Below, piece after piece: positions 40,251-51,075 of a stretch of DNA of 64,000 nucleotides. Location of the stretch: contig CM049985.1 of the NCBI GenBank assembly GCA_016630955.3, forward strand, positions 1,364,001 through 1,428,000, read 5' to 3'. The notes below the pieces were generated by a model. That model saw only the letters and a list, made by a program, of their open reading frames with translations, ran no database searches and had not been told where the DNA came from. Numbering within the stretch: position 1 is the stretch's first letter; each line of letters starts with the position of its first letter. Source of the DNA: Didymella arachidicola (taxonomy: Eukaryota; Ascomycota; Dothideomycetes; Pleosporales; Didymellaceae). The translations under genes were made by a program, and so were the position numbers.

Positions 40251-41528
40251 ATGCCACCCATCACACGATCACCGACTGTCGAGTTCCGGTCGTTGCTCTT
40301 AGCACCCGTTCGCATACGAGCACGGACCCTTCACTCATTCATTCGCCCACAATGCGCTCCTTTCGCATTGCACCGCGCCTCTCCAGCGACAGCATGTCTC
40401 GCTCAGCGCCGCTCGCTGCACCTCTACAAGACGGCTAGGGCAAAGACAGCTCTTGGTGCCCACAAAGTCCTCGATTTCGATCGATACAATGTTAAACCAC
40501 CCGGCGAGTCAACGCACAGAGTCAACATCGTAGAATGGGAGGAGGGCCAGGAATACACGGACCAGTTCAAAGTGGTCAAGGGGAACCTCACCCTGGAAGA
40601 GCTCTACGAGCACGTTTCGCCCGGCAACTTCATCTACCAAGCGGATCAGGTCACGAAGAAACTCGAAGGCAAGCTTGAGCAGTTACGCGACCAGGACATT
40701 GCTGGTCAAAACAATAATTACGCTATTGGTGTAGCAAAGGAGAAGAAATGGACTGGATCGAATCAAGTGTCTGAAAAAACCAAAAGAACTGCCCAAATGG
40801 ACGGCGAAATGATGGGGCCCCTCAAAAATGTCGTCGTGCTGCTCTCGAATCCGGTCGCTTACAAGCATTTATCGATGGACAGAGCCTACCAATTCATCGA
40901 ACTCGGCTCGCCCGTAGAGTTCCGCATCCGCTTGTGCAACTCGGCGACCGCGGTGAAGAAGAAGACCGTAAACCCAGATCCCGAACTGGTGCCGTGGATG
41001 ATGGATCACTTTCCCCACATCAGGCCGGACTTTATACTCAAGGCTATGCCTGAGGGCACCATTTATATTGTCAGACCGGTCACTGATGGGCGAATGGTCC
41101 AATTCGTGCTGGGCAAGCGGGTCAAGCAAGCGCCTAAGCTAGATCTCACAACGAGACTGTTCAGGGTGAAGACAGCAGTGGAGAAATCTTTGCCCAGCAA
41201 CCCTATGGCACAGCGCTACATGTTCAGGAAGGTGAAACACCGCGATGGTAAGATCTATGATGGAGAGGTATTGAGGAGCATGACAGAGGAGGAGAAGGCA
41301 CAGCAGAAGCAGTTGATAGAAGACGCGGCAAAGGGAAGTAGACACTTGACAACTAGAGAGCTGCGCGAAGACGCGGAAGAGTACGAGGACACATCCAAGA
41401 AGCCACCTGGGCTGAAGCTCAACAAGATGGCCGAAATTGCGGAGAAGCAAGGGTCTTATCCCAAACCCAAACATAAGCGGCCCAAACATGTGTTTGGGCG
41501 AGGAAAGAAGAAGCAGCAGAAGGAATGA
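40251..41528 (+). CDS. Probable mitochondrial IF3-like protein
   Basis: 425 residues from the ATG at 40251. The first 60-70 residues are rich in Arg, Ser, Ala and Leu with few acids (RSLHLYKTARAKTALGAHK), fitting a mitochondrial presequence. The middle has MDRAYQFIELGSPVEFRIR, HIRPDFILKAMPEGTIYIV and RMVQFVLGKRV, a layout that recalls the two halves of translation initiation factor 3 as found in divergent fungal mitochondrial forms (Aim23-like). The end is Lys-rich (KPKHKRPKHVFGRGKKKQQK). Role in mitochondrial translation start is inferred from weak similarity. A conserved fungal mitochondrial protein of unknown function is the alternative. No introns. Confidence 0.55.
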   Translation: MPPITRSPTVEFRSLLLAPVRIRARTLHSFIRPQCAPFALHRASPATACLAQRRSLHLYKTARAKTALGAHKVLDFDRYNVKPPGESTHRVNIVEWEEGQEYTDQFKVVKGNLTLEELYEHVSPGNFIYQADQVTKKLEGKLEQLRDQDIAGQNNNYAIGVAKEKKWTGSNQVSEKTKRTAQMDGEMMGPLKNVVVLLSNPVAYKHLSMDRAYQFIELGSPVEFRIRLCNSATAVKKKTVNPDPELVPWMMDHFPHIRPDFILKAMPEGTIYIVRPVTDGRMVQFVLGKRVKQAPKLDLTTRLFRVKTAVEKSLPSNPMAQRYMFRKVKHRDGKIYDGEVLRSMTEEEKAQQKQLIEDAAKGSRHLTTRELREDAEEYEDTSKKPPGLKLNKMAEIAEKQGSYPKPKHKRPKHVFGRGKKKQQKE

Positions 41529-42134
41529 GAGCGGACTCATAACATGTACAACATTGACATTGTAGTCTATCGCGGACCGCAGTGCAGCACCAATGCAGCA
41601 TGTGAAAGTGGCCATGTGGGTCTACCAGATTGTGGGAACGGCGCACCAAACAAACGTTTAGCCTCAAGTCGCGATGAAACGGTTTCAAGATCTGCACAAC
41701 ACAAGCAACACTCTTAGCTATACTGCTCGCTGGTCAATTGCATCTTCGACGCCCGTTGCAGCGCTGCATATAACCTATTTCTCTTGTCTTGCGTGTGGCC
41801 TTGTTTTCGTCATCGCTCGGGCACCAACGTTCGCCTTGCTAACCACTTTCCGGCAGGAGTTGGTCCGCCGCGTCTGACATAGATCCCGTCCTCGTTTCTC
41901 GTATACGTAGTACTCTGTACCTCCCACCTCGATTCCTGCGCACACGGCTGCCTGCAGGTCTCGTAATACTCTGCATTAATACCGCTTGCGATACCCACCG
42001 CATTGCTACAACCGCCGTCCTCTCGCCCGTCCTCCGCGCACCCACCGCTCGTTCGCGCTCAACCCCCGCTGCCCCCGAGTCCCCAAAACGCACGCCTGCA
42101 ATCGTCACCTTGACCTCGCACACGCACAGCCCCA
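41529..42134. other. Intergenic region upstream of EFR3
   Basis: Holds the 3' flank of the IF3-like gene and a C-rich, TC-rich promoter region of the next gene. Nothing else recognised. Confidence 0.4.
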
Positions 42135-45100
42135 ATGAACGCAGCGCGCCAAGCCTGCCGGCCAAAGCACCAAATCCTCGTCCTGAAATGCTATCCCAAG
42201 TACAATAAGACGCAAACCGACGTGCGCGCCAACAGCTCCGAGCTATCCTACCTGCTCTACTACGCCTCGACGCGGCGGTCTAAGCTCACCAAAGTCACCG
42301 ACTTCCTCGACAAGCGCGCAACTAGCGATGTCTGGAAGGGGCGCACGGGAAATGTGCAGGTTACGCTGCAGATTGTGACGGCGCTGATTGAGAAGACGCC
42401 AAGAGATTTGAGTCTGTACAGCAGAGCGGTGCTGAGGATTCTCAAGACGGTGCTAGAGAAGCGCGATGTTGGCATGTGCGAGGAGACGATTGCGGTCTGG
42501 GAGGCGCTGTGCAGACATCAGGAGCCTGCGAGTCTGGCTGCGGACCGCGAGTACTCGGCGTTGTACGAGGAGATTGTTAATCTGTATGCTGGCTTTGCGA
42601 GAAAAGAGGATGTTGGTGCTGCCAGGCAGGCGCAGAGTTGGCCCGTTCGGCTGAGGTTTCGCAAGTTGGGCTTGCAGGCGCTCAAGGCGGTGGCGATGAG
42701 TGAGAGCCTAGGGAGTGAGACGGGGCGGCAGTTGAATGTTATTATTCCGATCATCTTAGGGAATGTGTATGCGGAGAGCGGCGTGTATCTTTCGCACCTC
42801 GAGATGAGGGAGAAGGACAGTGGAGCGCATGACAAGGAGCTGGCGCTGAGTCGGAGGAAGAGCGTGTCGACGGCTGCGCGGACGAGCACGAATGAGGAAG
42901 AGGAGGGTGGCGATCCGGTTGCAGCGAGCGGGACGACAGAGGACGCGGACAAGCTGGCTGAGGAGAAGGTTGGTGTGCTTGCGCTACAAGCGTTACGCAA
43001 CATCTTTGAGGGTGTTAATCGCGGACAACTGCGGCTTGCGACGTCTGCCGTCCTGAAATTCATCAGCGCACATATCAAGGGGCCGCACGCTTCGGGAGAA
43101 AGCTGGGCAACGAAGCTCATGGCTATCATCTGCGCGTGGGCACCGGTACAGGACCGATATGCGATTCTCGTGGCAGTAGTTGAGGCGCTCGTCCGCAGCC
43201 CAATCGTGGAGGAAGACGTCAATCGCCAGCTGGTGCTTGCAGCCATCATCGACTACCTTCTCAGCTCGACGATTAACTTTATCGGGCTCAGCGTTATGGA
43301 TGTGCTGGTTGGACTCATATCCCACACGTTGTTGCTACTCCAACTCGGCGGACCTGGATCGAGCATACTGCCGCACCACCAGCAGGAGACTTCTGTTCTG
43401 TCAGAAAAGAATCTGGACGGACAGGCGTCGACGAATAATGTAGGGGTAGTCATGGAAGTGGTCAAGCAGCCTTCGCAGTCCAGAGTGCAACTGCTTGACA
43501 CTGTGCGCAAGTGCATGGCTGATCTGGCCACACATGTTTACTACACCGACCAGATCTCGGACATGGTCGAGGCTATCCTAAGTCGACTGAAGCCCTCGCC
43601 AGCATCGACCACAACAGCTGAAGCAATAGAAAACCCCGAGGAGGCTATCGACGCAGTCGCAACATCAGGCAGTTTGCGAGAGAAGGCGCACGTCGACCGA
43701 TTCTTCTCATTCGAAACCGCGCGCATAACAGCGCTCGAGGCCGTCAAAGCCATCATCAAGACCGCAAACACCCGTCGACCCGATGGATCCGCGGCGTCTG
43801 TAGCGCGCAGTAGAACTGGCGTGAATGTATGGGAAGGCACACAGTGGCTACTACGTGATCCTAGCGGGGTCGTCAGGAAAGCGTACGTGGATGCCTTGGT
43901 CACTTGGCTCAATCTGGAGAAGACGAAGCAGGATCTCAGGATCATCGACAATTACCGCAGGAAAGAAAGCGATCACGATAAGGGCGGGCTGGCCAAGCGA
44001 GCGGTGTCGAGCGCGTCGCAGCGGGAAAGGTCGCCTCGGCCGGGGAGACACAGCTTTCTTCCTCTTCTGCATTTGGCTGTGTATGAAAATGCGCTGCAGT
44101 TCGTGGATTCAGAGGCCGACTATCTGCTTCTGCATCTACTCCTGGTCACACTACTTGAGCGCCTTGGAGTCAATGCTGCACGAAGCGGACTACCAATGAT
44201 CTTCAGGCTGCAGGAAGACATTGCCACAGTTGAGCAGCCAGCCGCGAAGATACGGATAGGCAGTCTCGTGCACGGTTACCTGTGGGCCCTGAGCATCACA
44301 TTCGATTTCGAGACAACGGCCATCGGCCGCACAGTACACAACGAGATCTCTCGGCGCAACAATCACGGTCTCTGGCTTAAGAGTATTCGCGTACCGGCCA
44401 CGCCAGTCGATCGCATCGACACTCCGCACCCTAGTCTCTCGCAGCTACCGGCGTCCGTTGTGCAGTCTGAGTCGCTGATACCTCTCGATAACCGAGACGC
44501 TCTTGTCGAGAAGATCTCAGAAGGGTACTCAGCCTCGCTGTACTCGCCCCCGTCTTCACCGCCCGGCTCACCTGGCCGCTCCATGTCCGCATCTTCCTAC
44601 TCTGGCCTTCCTGTAATCCATCAGCCTCCTGCCATCGAGACAAATAACATTTTGTCCGCACCGACTATTCCCTTCAAAGTTCGAGAGGACCTCCTCGCCG
44701 AGTGGTCGCGCGACCAATGCCTCGCAGCCAACACCAAAGGCTCGTCCAGCGGGTCCATCTCCGGCAGCAGGAGCGGCACACAGTACACAAGCAATCGCGG
44801 CAACTACCTTGGCGTCCGCATTCCCAACGGGGAGATAGATAGCAACGGCAATTCTCCCTCTCAGAGCCCACGGCGCGCGCACTCGCGCCCCCCCAGCCTG
44901 GCATACGGACTCGTAGGCCGGCTGTCCTCACCCCAGCGCCGCAGGAGTCCAAGCGAAGCCCGAACAGAAAACAGAACAACATCCAACGGCCACGACTCGC
45001 CACGCAGCCGCTCCAGTCTCCGAAGCACAGTCAGAGTGGACGACCTCAAGCGCGCGCTCAGCGGCTCCGGCGCGCCGCGAACAAGCTACTCCATGCGCCC

Positions 45101-45701
45101 GCCCGCCCGCCGTGACGATGACGAAGAAACAGACTCCCTCGTCAGCGCACACTCGCTCAGCGACGCGAGCTTCACCACCACACACGAAGCGCTTGCGCGC
45201 GAGCGGCTGGCAGCTAGCAAGAGCGGAGAGGAGGACCCCGGCACACCTGCCGCGACGCTCACGCCTCGCCCGCTGACAGCGACAACAGACGGCAGCGCAG
45301 CGAGCGGCCAGTACTTCACAACGCTCGAGGGCGACATCATCCCTCCCGTACCTGCCATCCCCGCAGACTTCCACGGGCAGGCGCCCTCACCGAGCGGTCA
45401 CGCTGGTATCCCGTCTCGAGATTTCTCACACGTCGACTTCGCTTCTTCTGGAAACGCGCCCGTGAACGGGACAAGTGCGTACGCGCCTTCCAACGGGGGC
45501 ACCGTACAGAAGAGTAGGAGCGTGAAGAGCGGGGTTAGTCGGGGACGCAGCGGGAACAGACAACATAGGGGCAGCGAGGCGAAGCAGCCGAGTGTGGTTG
45601 ATGTTGGGAGTTTGCTAGGAAGCGTGGGGTTGGGCGATGACGACGATGATGGTGATGATTTGAGTGTGGGTGGTGAGGGGCTGGGGAGGGCGCCGTATTA
45701 G
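42135..45701 (+). CDS. EFR3: EFR3, plasma-membrane anchor of the PI4-kinase complex
   Basis: A single 1,188-codon frame. The N-terminus MNAARQACRPKHQILVLKCY, with the basic patch and Cys residues, then NSSELSYLLYYASTRRSKL, KVTDFLDKRATSDVWKGR and NVQVTLQIVTALIEK, is the EFR3 signature. Residues about 1-750 form the helical-repeat rod. The C-terminal 400 residues are disordered and rich in Ser, Pro and Arg, ending in a short acidic tract (DDDDDGDD). In yeast Efr3 recruits Stt4 kinase with Ypp1 to plasma-membrane patches to make PI4P. The Cys near the N-terminus may be palmitoylated, as in animal EFR3 (inference). No intron detected. Confidence 0.9.
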   Translation: MNAARQACRPKHQILVLKCYPKYNKTQTDVRANSSELSYLLYYASTRRSKLTKVTDFLDKRATSDVWKGRTGNVQVTLQIVTALIEKTPRDLSLYSRAVLRILKTVLEKRDVGMCEETIAVWEALCRHQEPASLAADREYSALYEEIVNLYAGFARKEDVGAARQAQSWPVRLRFRKLGLQALKAVAMSESLGSETGRQLNVIIPIILGNVYAESGVYLSHLEMREKDSGAHDKELALSRRKSVSTAARTSTNEEEEGGDPVAASGTTEDADKLAEEKVGVLALQALRNIFEGVNRGQLRLATSAVLKFISAHIKGPHASGESWATKLMAIICAWAPVQDRYAILVAVVEALVRSPIVEEDVNRQLVLAAIIDYLLSSTINFIGLSVMDVLVGLISHTLLLLQLGGPGSSILPHHQQETSVLSEKNLDGQASTNNVGVVMEVVKQPSQSRVQLLDTVRKCMADLATHVYYTDQISDMVEAILSRLKPSPASTTTAEAIENPEEAIDAVATSGSLREKAHVDRFFSFETARITALEAVKAIIKTANTRRPDGSAASVARSRTGVNVWEGTQWLLRDPSGVVRKAYVDALVTWLNLEKTKQDLRIIDNYRRKESDHDKGGLAKRAVSSASQRERSPRPGRHSFLPLLHLAVYENALQFVDSEADYLLLHLLLVTLLERLGVNAARSGLPMIFRLQEDIATVEQPAAKIRIGSLVHGYLWALSITFDFETTAIGRTVHNEISRRNNHGLWLKSIRVPATPVDRIDTPHPSLSQLPASVVQSESLIPLDNRDALVEKISEGYSASLYSPPSSPPGSPGRSMSASSYSGLPVIHQPPAIETNNILSAPTIPFKVREDLLAEWSRDQCLAANTKGSSSGSISGSRSGTQYTSNRGNYLGVRIPNGEIDSNGNSPSQSPRRAHSRPPSLAYGLVGRLSSPQRRRSPSEARTENRTTSNGHDSPRSRSSLRSTVRVDDLKRALSGSGAPRTSYSMRPPARRDDDEETDSLVSAHSLSDASFTTTHEALARERLAASKSGEEDPGTPAATLTPRPLTATTDGSAASGQYFTTLEGDIIPPVPAIPADFHGQAPSPSGHAGIPSRDFSHVDFASSGNAPVNGTSAYAPSNGGTVQKSRSVKSGVSRGRSGNRQHRGSEAKQPSVVDVGSLLGSVGLGDDDDDGDDLSVGGEGLGRAPY

Positions 45702-46350
45702 GGGTTGTAGATGCGGGGCGGGAATGGAATGAGGAACGTATCGTATCGTTACTTTCATGAGTATCCTTTTGGTGATGCAGAAAAGGTTGGATACATGCTC
45801 CGGATCTCTGAAGTAGGAAGTAGGCCCTCAGTTGGCTACAATAATCTCGAAGCTGTGACTGCCTTTTTCGAAAACAGAAGAGTCGCCCCGCGCCCATTTC
45901 TCTGCCAGCCAACATCTGAGCCTGGAAGGCATCAGCCTTCCGTCCTTGTCCAATACTTGCTTTCCATTCAAAATTGAGATGCACACACTACAATGTATAT
46001 CTGCCGCTTGTGTCTGCCCTCCCAAAAGGTATAACAAGAGTGACGTGTCTGCAGTCTTACTTTTTTTTCGTACCGTGTCGGCCGTTTGTTCAAAGAGAGG
46101 TTCTTCTGCGGTTTCTCATAACACCGAGGGCTGCTGGTGTGTCTAGGTCTGTAGTCTGCGATGGGATCTACGTGCAGCGCTTGGAGGGCGGGTAGGACTG
46201 CGGGTTTGTGTCAGGGACTGGGTTGCTACGCAGGAGAAAACATTGGTCGTATGAATTAAAAATACGGATTTTGGAATCTTGCAGGAGGCAGTCGGTGTGA
46301 TTTTGCAATGTCTTGATGCCACCATGCCGGCACATCCACAGCCACCGATA
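45702..46350. other. Convergent intergenic region EFR3 / BOR1-like
   Basis: 3' flanks of two convergent genes. No gene recognised. Confidence 0.4.
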
Positions 46351-48225
46351 CTACGACTTCCCTAGACTCTCCCTCCCAGCCGCCTCTCCGCTCCTGAAAC
46401 TCGCCCGCCTTCGAGCACTACTCGCACCGCTCGCCGCCCTCACCCCCTCGCTCTCCCCCCGCTCCACCTCGTCCAACGTCTCATCGCTGCTATCCCCACG
46501 CACCTCCCCGTGATTCCCGCCCACGCTCTCCATGGTAAACGGACTCGCAGTCGGCGCATCCAGCACGCCCAGCTCCTCGCCCGTCAGGAACCTCGGCATC
46601 AGAAACGTTCTGAGAGGAATGTACAAGAAAATAAACACGGGGAACCCAATCGCAGCCACCGTCTGCGTGATGGCGAATGTCGCGCCGAACCCCACCAGCT
46701 CGAGCGCGACAAACGCCCATACAACCCATTTGCGCTGGATTTGGCGCAGGGTCTCTGAGGGGGAGACGAGGTGGTGGTCGGTGAGGAGGAAGATGAGTTT
46801 GGTGGTTATGCCGTTCGCTTCGAGGGCTTGGATGCCCATTACGAAGAACAGGCCGGCGAGGACGGCTTGCGGGATAAGGTGTAGGACGATGAGGAGCGGG
46901 CCGGACATTGTGCCTAGTGTGAGGAGGCCCTGAGCGAGGTTGGAGACGCGCTGCTCGACGACGTGGTCGGTTTTGCGGGTTGGTTCGCCTTTTTCGTTGG
47001 TCGAGGTTGTTGATACGCAGAGCGAGGTTGTGTGAAAGGGGGCTTGGGGGATGAGGCCGTTGGGGAATGGGATGCCGAGGAGGCCTGCGACGCCGGTTGT
47101 GAGGCCGAGCAGGAAGATGTCCCAGTGGAAGCCTGCGGGTTTGCGCAGGGGAAATTCGGTGCCCTGCGCGATGAGCGAGGAGACGTTATGGTCGAACCAG
47201 AAGAGGATGGTGAGGAGGATGGCGAAGGGGATCGCAAGGAACACGTCGCCGACGCTGATGTCCCAGAAGTGGATCAACCAGCCGCGGTCTGCGGTTGGGA
47301 AGAAGCTCTTCGAGGTGGGTAATTTCAGCAGTTCGATGCCTTCCATTCTCCCGATGTGCACGAAGCCGGTGAAGAAGATGACGGTGAGCGGTGTTCCGTA
47401 GTCTTCGATGAATTTTCTGACGTGCCTTGGGAAGAGCGCTGAAGCCCCGATGACGCCGCAAAGATATGCGACAGCCGTGACGAGCAGCGCAATCATGATG
47501 CTCAGGTACGCTGATGCATCAGAGACCTCCCATTGGCGAGTGAGGACTTGAATGCCTTTCTGCAGATAGATAAACGCGACGTAAAAGCCGAAGACATCGC
47601 ACGAGAAGCGCGTGACATATCGCAGCCCATTGCACGAATTCGTAACCGCGAGAATCCAGTGGAAGATGAGCGCCCAAATGCCGATCCAGCACATGAACGC
47701 AAAGTAGTTGGTACCCCGCGGCGTGATGATGTCGTACACGGTGTAGTTGAACACGGTGATGGGCCCTGTCACGCCGACGATGACCAGCGGCTGCGCGGCA
47801 AGCACGCTGAACACGACGCTGCCGAGCACACTGGCGAGCAGCACTTCGTTGACGCCGTAGCTCATGCCCGTCTTCTCGAACATGTCGAGCGAGAAGGCCA
47901 GGGCGGGCAGGATGTTGGCAAAGTACATGTAGACCGTCGCCGGCACGACACGGTAGTCCCAGGCGTCGACCCAGTCACTCCAGTAAAAGGGTGCCCGTCT
48001 CTTGACGTCGTTGATCATGCCGGAGAACAGGCTTGTCTTCCACCATGCGCCCTTGCTCTTTCTGCTTTCGTATGCTGTCGCATGGTCGCGGGCAGGGTTG
48101 GAGGCTGATGTCGATTCCCCCCTGAGCGAGCGCGACCTCCAGGACTCAAGACGGCTGTGCGAAGTTGCGCTAGTGCGGCCATGGCGCTCGGTAGGGACCG
48201 TGATGTTGTCGTCGAGATGTGCCAT
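46351..48225 (-). CDS. Bor1-type anion (borate/bicarbonate family) transporter
   Basis: 624 residues, one frame. After a Ser/Arg-rich cytosolic N-terminus (about 1-75) comes FSGMINDVKRRAPFYWSDWV, the typical entry to the SLC4/HCO3 transporter fold. Ten or more hydrophobic helices follow, with VPATVYMYFANILPALAF, QPLVIVGVTGPITVFNYTVY, LLGLTTGVAGLLGIPFPNG and AVLAGLFFVMGIQALEAN. The last 70 residues are hydrophilic and acidic then basic. Fungal Bor1 exports borate at the plasma membrane and has vacuolar roles; substrate here is inferred from the family. Length is usual. Confidence 0.92.
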   Translation of the reverse strand: MAHLDDNITVPTERHGRTSATSHSRLESWRSRSLRGESTSASNPARDHATAYESRKSKGAWWKTSLFSGMINDVKRRAPFYWSDWVDAWDYRVVPATVYMYFANILPALAFSLDMFEKTGMSYGVNEVLLASVLGSVVFSVLAAQPLVIVGVTGPITVFNYTVYDIITPRGTNYFAFMCWIGIWALIFHWILAVTNSCNGLRYVTRFSCDVFGFYVAFIYLQKGIQVLTRQWEVSDASAYLSIMIALLVTAVAYLCGVIGASALFPRHVRKFIEDYGTPLTVIFFTGFVHIGRMEGIELLKLPTSKSFFPTADRGWLIHFWDISVGDVFLAIPFAILLTILFWFDHNVSSLIAQGTEFPLRKPAGFHWDIFLLGLTTGVAGLLGIPFPNGLIPQAPFHTTSLCVSTTSTNEKGEPTRKTDHVVEQRVSNLAQGLLTLGTMSGPLLIVLHLIPQAVLAGLFFVMGIQALEANGITTKLIFLLTDHHLVSPSETLRQIQRKWVVWAFVALELVGFGATFAITQTVAAIGFPVFIFLYIPLRTFLMPRFLTGEELGVLDAPTASPFTMESVGGNHGEVRGDSSDETLDEVERGESEGVRAASGASSARRRASFRSGEAAGRESLGKS

Positions 48226-48874
48226 AGCGGGCGATCTTTTCGTGTCGCTTTCGCAGGAGACGTTCGCAGGGCCGTAAGAGCGTTCAGACAGCTCGAGGGA
48301 GTATCACAAAATCACTAGAGCACAACGGCTCGCCATCGAGCTCTCACGAGCTTCATATATGGCCAACACATGGTTGCGCGCCGCGGCGGAGACTAGCCGG
48401 CTTTAATGCGGCGGTGAGTGTGAGAGCGAGAAAGTGACGTCCTGCAGGGACCTTTGGTGGGGAAGGATTTTGTGGACGAACAGCTTGGCATCAACTACAA
48501 CCTACACATATCGCCACAGCGCGCGAGCAGCAAACCCATGGTCTTGTGATGTTCATAACTTCATTCTGAATATGTTCAAAGAACCTTTGAGATCCTGCAC
48601 TCACTGTGAGTGATTAGCAAGCAATCCACGAGATGGTCGATCTACCCTCCATCGAGATCGAAAGTGGATCCGTCGGGGCGCCGTGTCCTTGTTCGAACAT
48701 CGCAAATGTATGCCCGAGCAGAAACCTCCGCATGCCTCTAGGATGTACCAGCGCACTCGACATGTTCTCCGACCTACCAATAGCAGCGCATCTGCCGAAC
48801 CGGTGTAGCAGATACCATGCGGCCACTTACCGCCCATGATGTTGTAATACCGGGGTGAGCTCAATCCGGCGCAC
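48226..48874. other. Intergenic
   Basis: 5' side of the BOR1-like gene and 3' side of the exonuclease gene. Short overlapping frames at 48601-48864 look like chance. Confidence 0.4.
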
Positions 48875-51075
48875 CTACGAGCCTCGTGTTGAATTGTCAG
48901 ACGCTGGGTTCAACGACTTGCGTCCGCGGGCCCGTCCACGTCCTTGCTGGGTATTAGCGACGTGGCCACCTCGCGTGTATCCATGGAGGTAACCATGGAG
49001 ACCTCCAACCTGACCGCCGGCTGTCTGACCTCGTCCTGTACCGTAACCATTACTGTCTGTAGAGTAGTAGGGGTTGTACAGAGCTCGGGGTCCACCGCGT
49101 CCACGACCCCTGCCTCGGGAGCTTTTACGACTGGCGTCAGACAGGAGCTCGGGAGCCGTTGACACGGGTGTGGCTTTGACAGGCGCATCAAGCGGCACTG
49201 GTGGTCCGCCATCACTGTCCTCGTGGTCACTCCAACCTTCTGCTTCGTTCCTTGCCTTCTCTTGTGCTTCCTCCACGGCAGCAGCAAGCCTGGTGGCGGT
49301 CTCGCTGTTCTTGATGCTCTCGAGTTCTGGAGTGGTGCGCAGGCTGCCCTCGCGGACGCATATCGCCAGCATTACCTGCATCGTGTACGCAGCGTCATTG
49401 CCGGCGTTGTGGAGCCCGTGGCCAGCGATGTCAAAGTCATATAGTATCCTGCCTAGACCTGTGGCTTGCAGCTCGCGACGCCATACACGATACATGACGG
49501 CAGTATCCAAGGCTTCAAGCAGGTTGTTCAGCTTCATCGGATCGAAGCCAAGGTCCTGAAGGTATCTGACGTCTCCAAGCGTATCGTGACCGAGGAAGAT
49601 GAGGTTGCGTTTTTCACCAAGATTGAGGTCTTTCATCAGATTGTGAAAGTGCTCGACGTCGTTGGAGCGATGGGCGCCGAAAGGAGGCTGGAAGCAGCTG
49701 GCCACATAGGTGGGCGCTTCAGCAAGTGTGACGAACTCGGACTCGCCAAAGTAGAAGCGATCGGGGCAGCCTTGCACGAAGTCGGAGTTGACCAGGTGGG
49801 CGAAGTCCTTGATGCGGAAATGGCGAGTGCAGATGAGGGACCTCCACTTCTCACCATCAGTGCCAGGAGCAATGCCTGCCAGGTCTCTCGTGTCCAGCGT
49901 GGCAATTCCGACCTCGGTGATCTTATTGTGGGCACGCTCGTAAGACTCGACGTCTACGCAGACGAAGACTACTTCCTGGTCGAAGTCATAGGGTGCAGGT
50001 GATGCCTGCGCACGTCAGTGTACTGTTTCAAGAAGGCTTGGGCATTCCCAAGATCAACTCACCGTGTCGACTGCGGGTGTCTGGCCATCAGGAGCTCGAA
50101 GGAGGGTGGGACGCAGGCCGAGGTATCGTTGAGCACGCTTGAACTGATCCATCAAGGTCTTTTGCTTCACCAGTCGCTCTTGCTGCTTCTTCGCTTTAGT
50201 GGCCTTGCTCTTCGCCTTCTGTGCCTCGAACGACTCCTCCATCAGCTGCTTGAAGGCCTCCAGGCTGAGATTGTCAAGAGACGAGCACTCGGTCTCTGGA
50301 CCGGGGACGTTTTCACGCATTGTGTCGTAATCTTCACGTGATCGTGAGCGTCCAAGGTATCGAGGTGTGCAGCGAGGATGGTCAGGGAAACGACTGACTA
50401 GTGCGTCCTCGCGCTGATGTGAAGTGACTTTGAGGTCGAGCTTTAGATGATTGTTGATCTCGCCGAGTAGATCTAGCACCTGACTCTCCTGGACGAGGAT
50501 GAGTGGCTTGGAGAGATTGTCGATGTCCCAGACGTAGTAACTGTGGTGAAGATAAGAGAGAGTTTTGTTGAGTGAATACTTGCAGGTACCTACAGGTCCC
50601 ACTCACGTGCCCAGAACTTGCCCAGGTCGAAGAAGGCAGAGGCGATGTCCTGCGAGTGAGTCTTGTCGCACCACTTGTAGGGATATTTTGATAAGGCTAT
50701 TATTGGTGAGTAGTGTTGCGTGGCTGAGCCGAGGTCACCGCGATTGAGGTTGCTCGTGGGCAGTGGAGCAGTTGGCTTGGGTGTTGCTGTGGTGTTGGAC
50801 ATCGATTTTGGGTTACATGAGCTGTCAGCGTCCTTTAGCAAGACAAGTCGGCGGTCAGTGTTCGGCTCTGTAGTGATTGGTGCAGATGCAGACTGAGGCT
50901 GCACGGCAGCTTCTGGTTGTTTGCAGGGTACGTCGACGGCCTCGAGGGCTACACCACCAGAAGTGTCGCTGTCGCTGTCGCTGACGATTGGCTCTGGTAT
51001 TGTACGGTCAGGCAGTGCATCAAGGTCTCGTTGGACAAGCTTGCGCAAACGCTCGAGTCGTGCTGCGGACGCCAT
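48875..51075 (-). CDS. Gfd2/YDR514C-like DEDDh nuclease-fold protein with RGG-type tail
   Basis: Exons 50594-51075, 50063-50540 and 48875-50005 (696 residues), introns 53 and 57 nt. They join as AREWD-LYYVWDIDNLS and PAVDT-ASPAPYDFDQ. The C-terminal half has an RNase H-like exonuclease pattern: DVES in VCVDVESYERAHNK (about residue 338), GHDTLGDVRYLQ (about 460) and HGLHNAGNDAAYT (His 518, Asp 523), all DEDDh positions. The tail is Gly/Arg-rich (RKSSRGRGRGRGG), as in RNA-binding proteins. Yeast relatives Gfd2 and YDR514C are linked to mRNA export, so a role in RNA processing is likely but unproven. The N-terminal part up to residue 90 is acidic and disordered. Confidence 0.75.

Noticed and set aside
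42518..43249. 243-codon minus-strand frame opposite EFR3
   Set aside because: Ser/Thr-rich shadow frame; EFR3 on the plus strand is clear.
47533..48108. 191-codon plus-strand frame opposite the BOR1-like gene
   Set aside because: No motif; the minus-strand frame is a well-conserved transporter.
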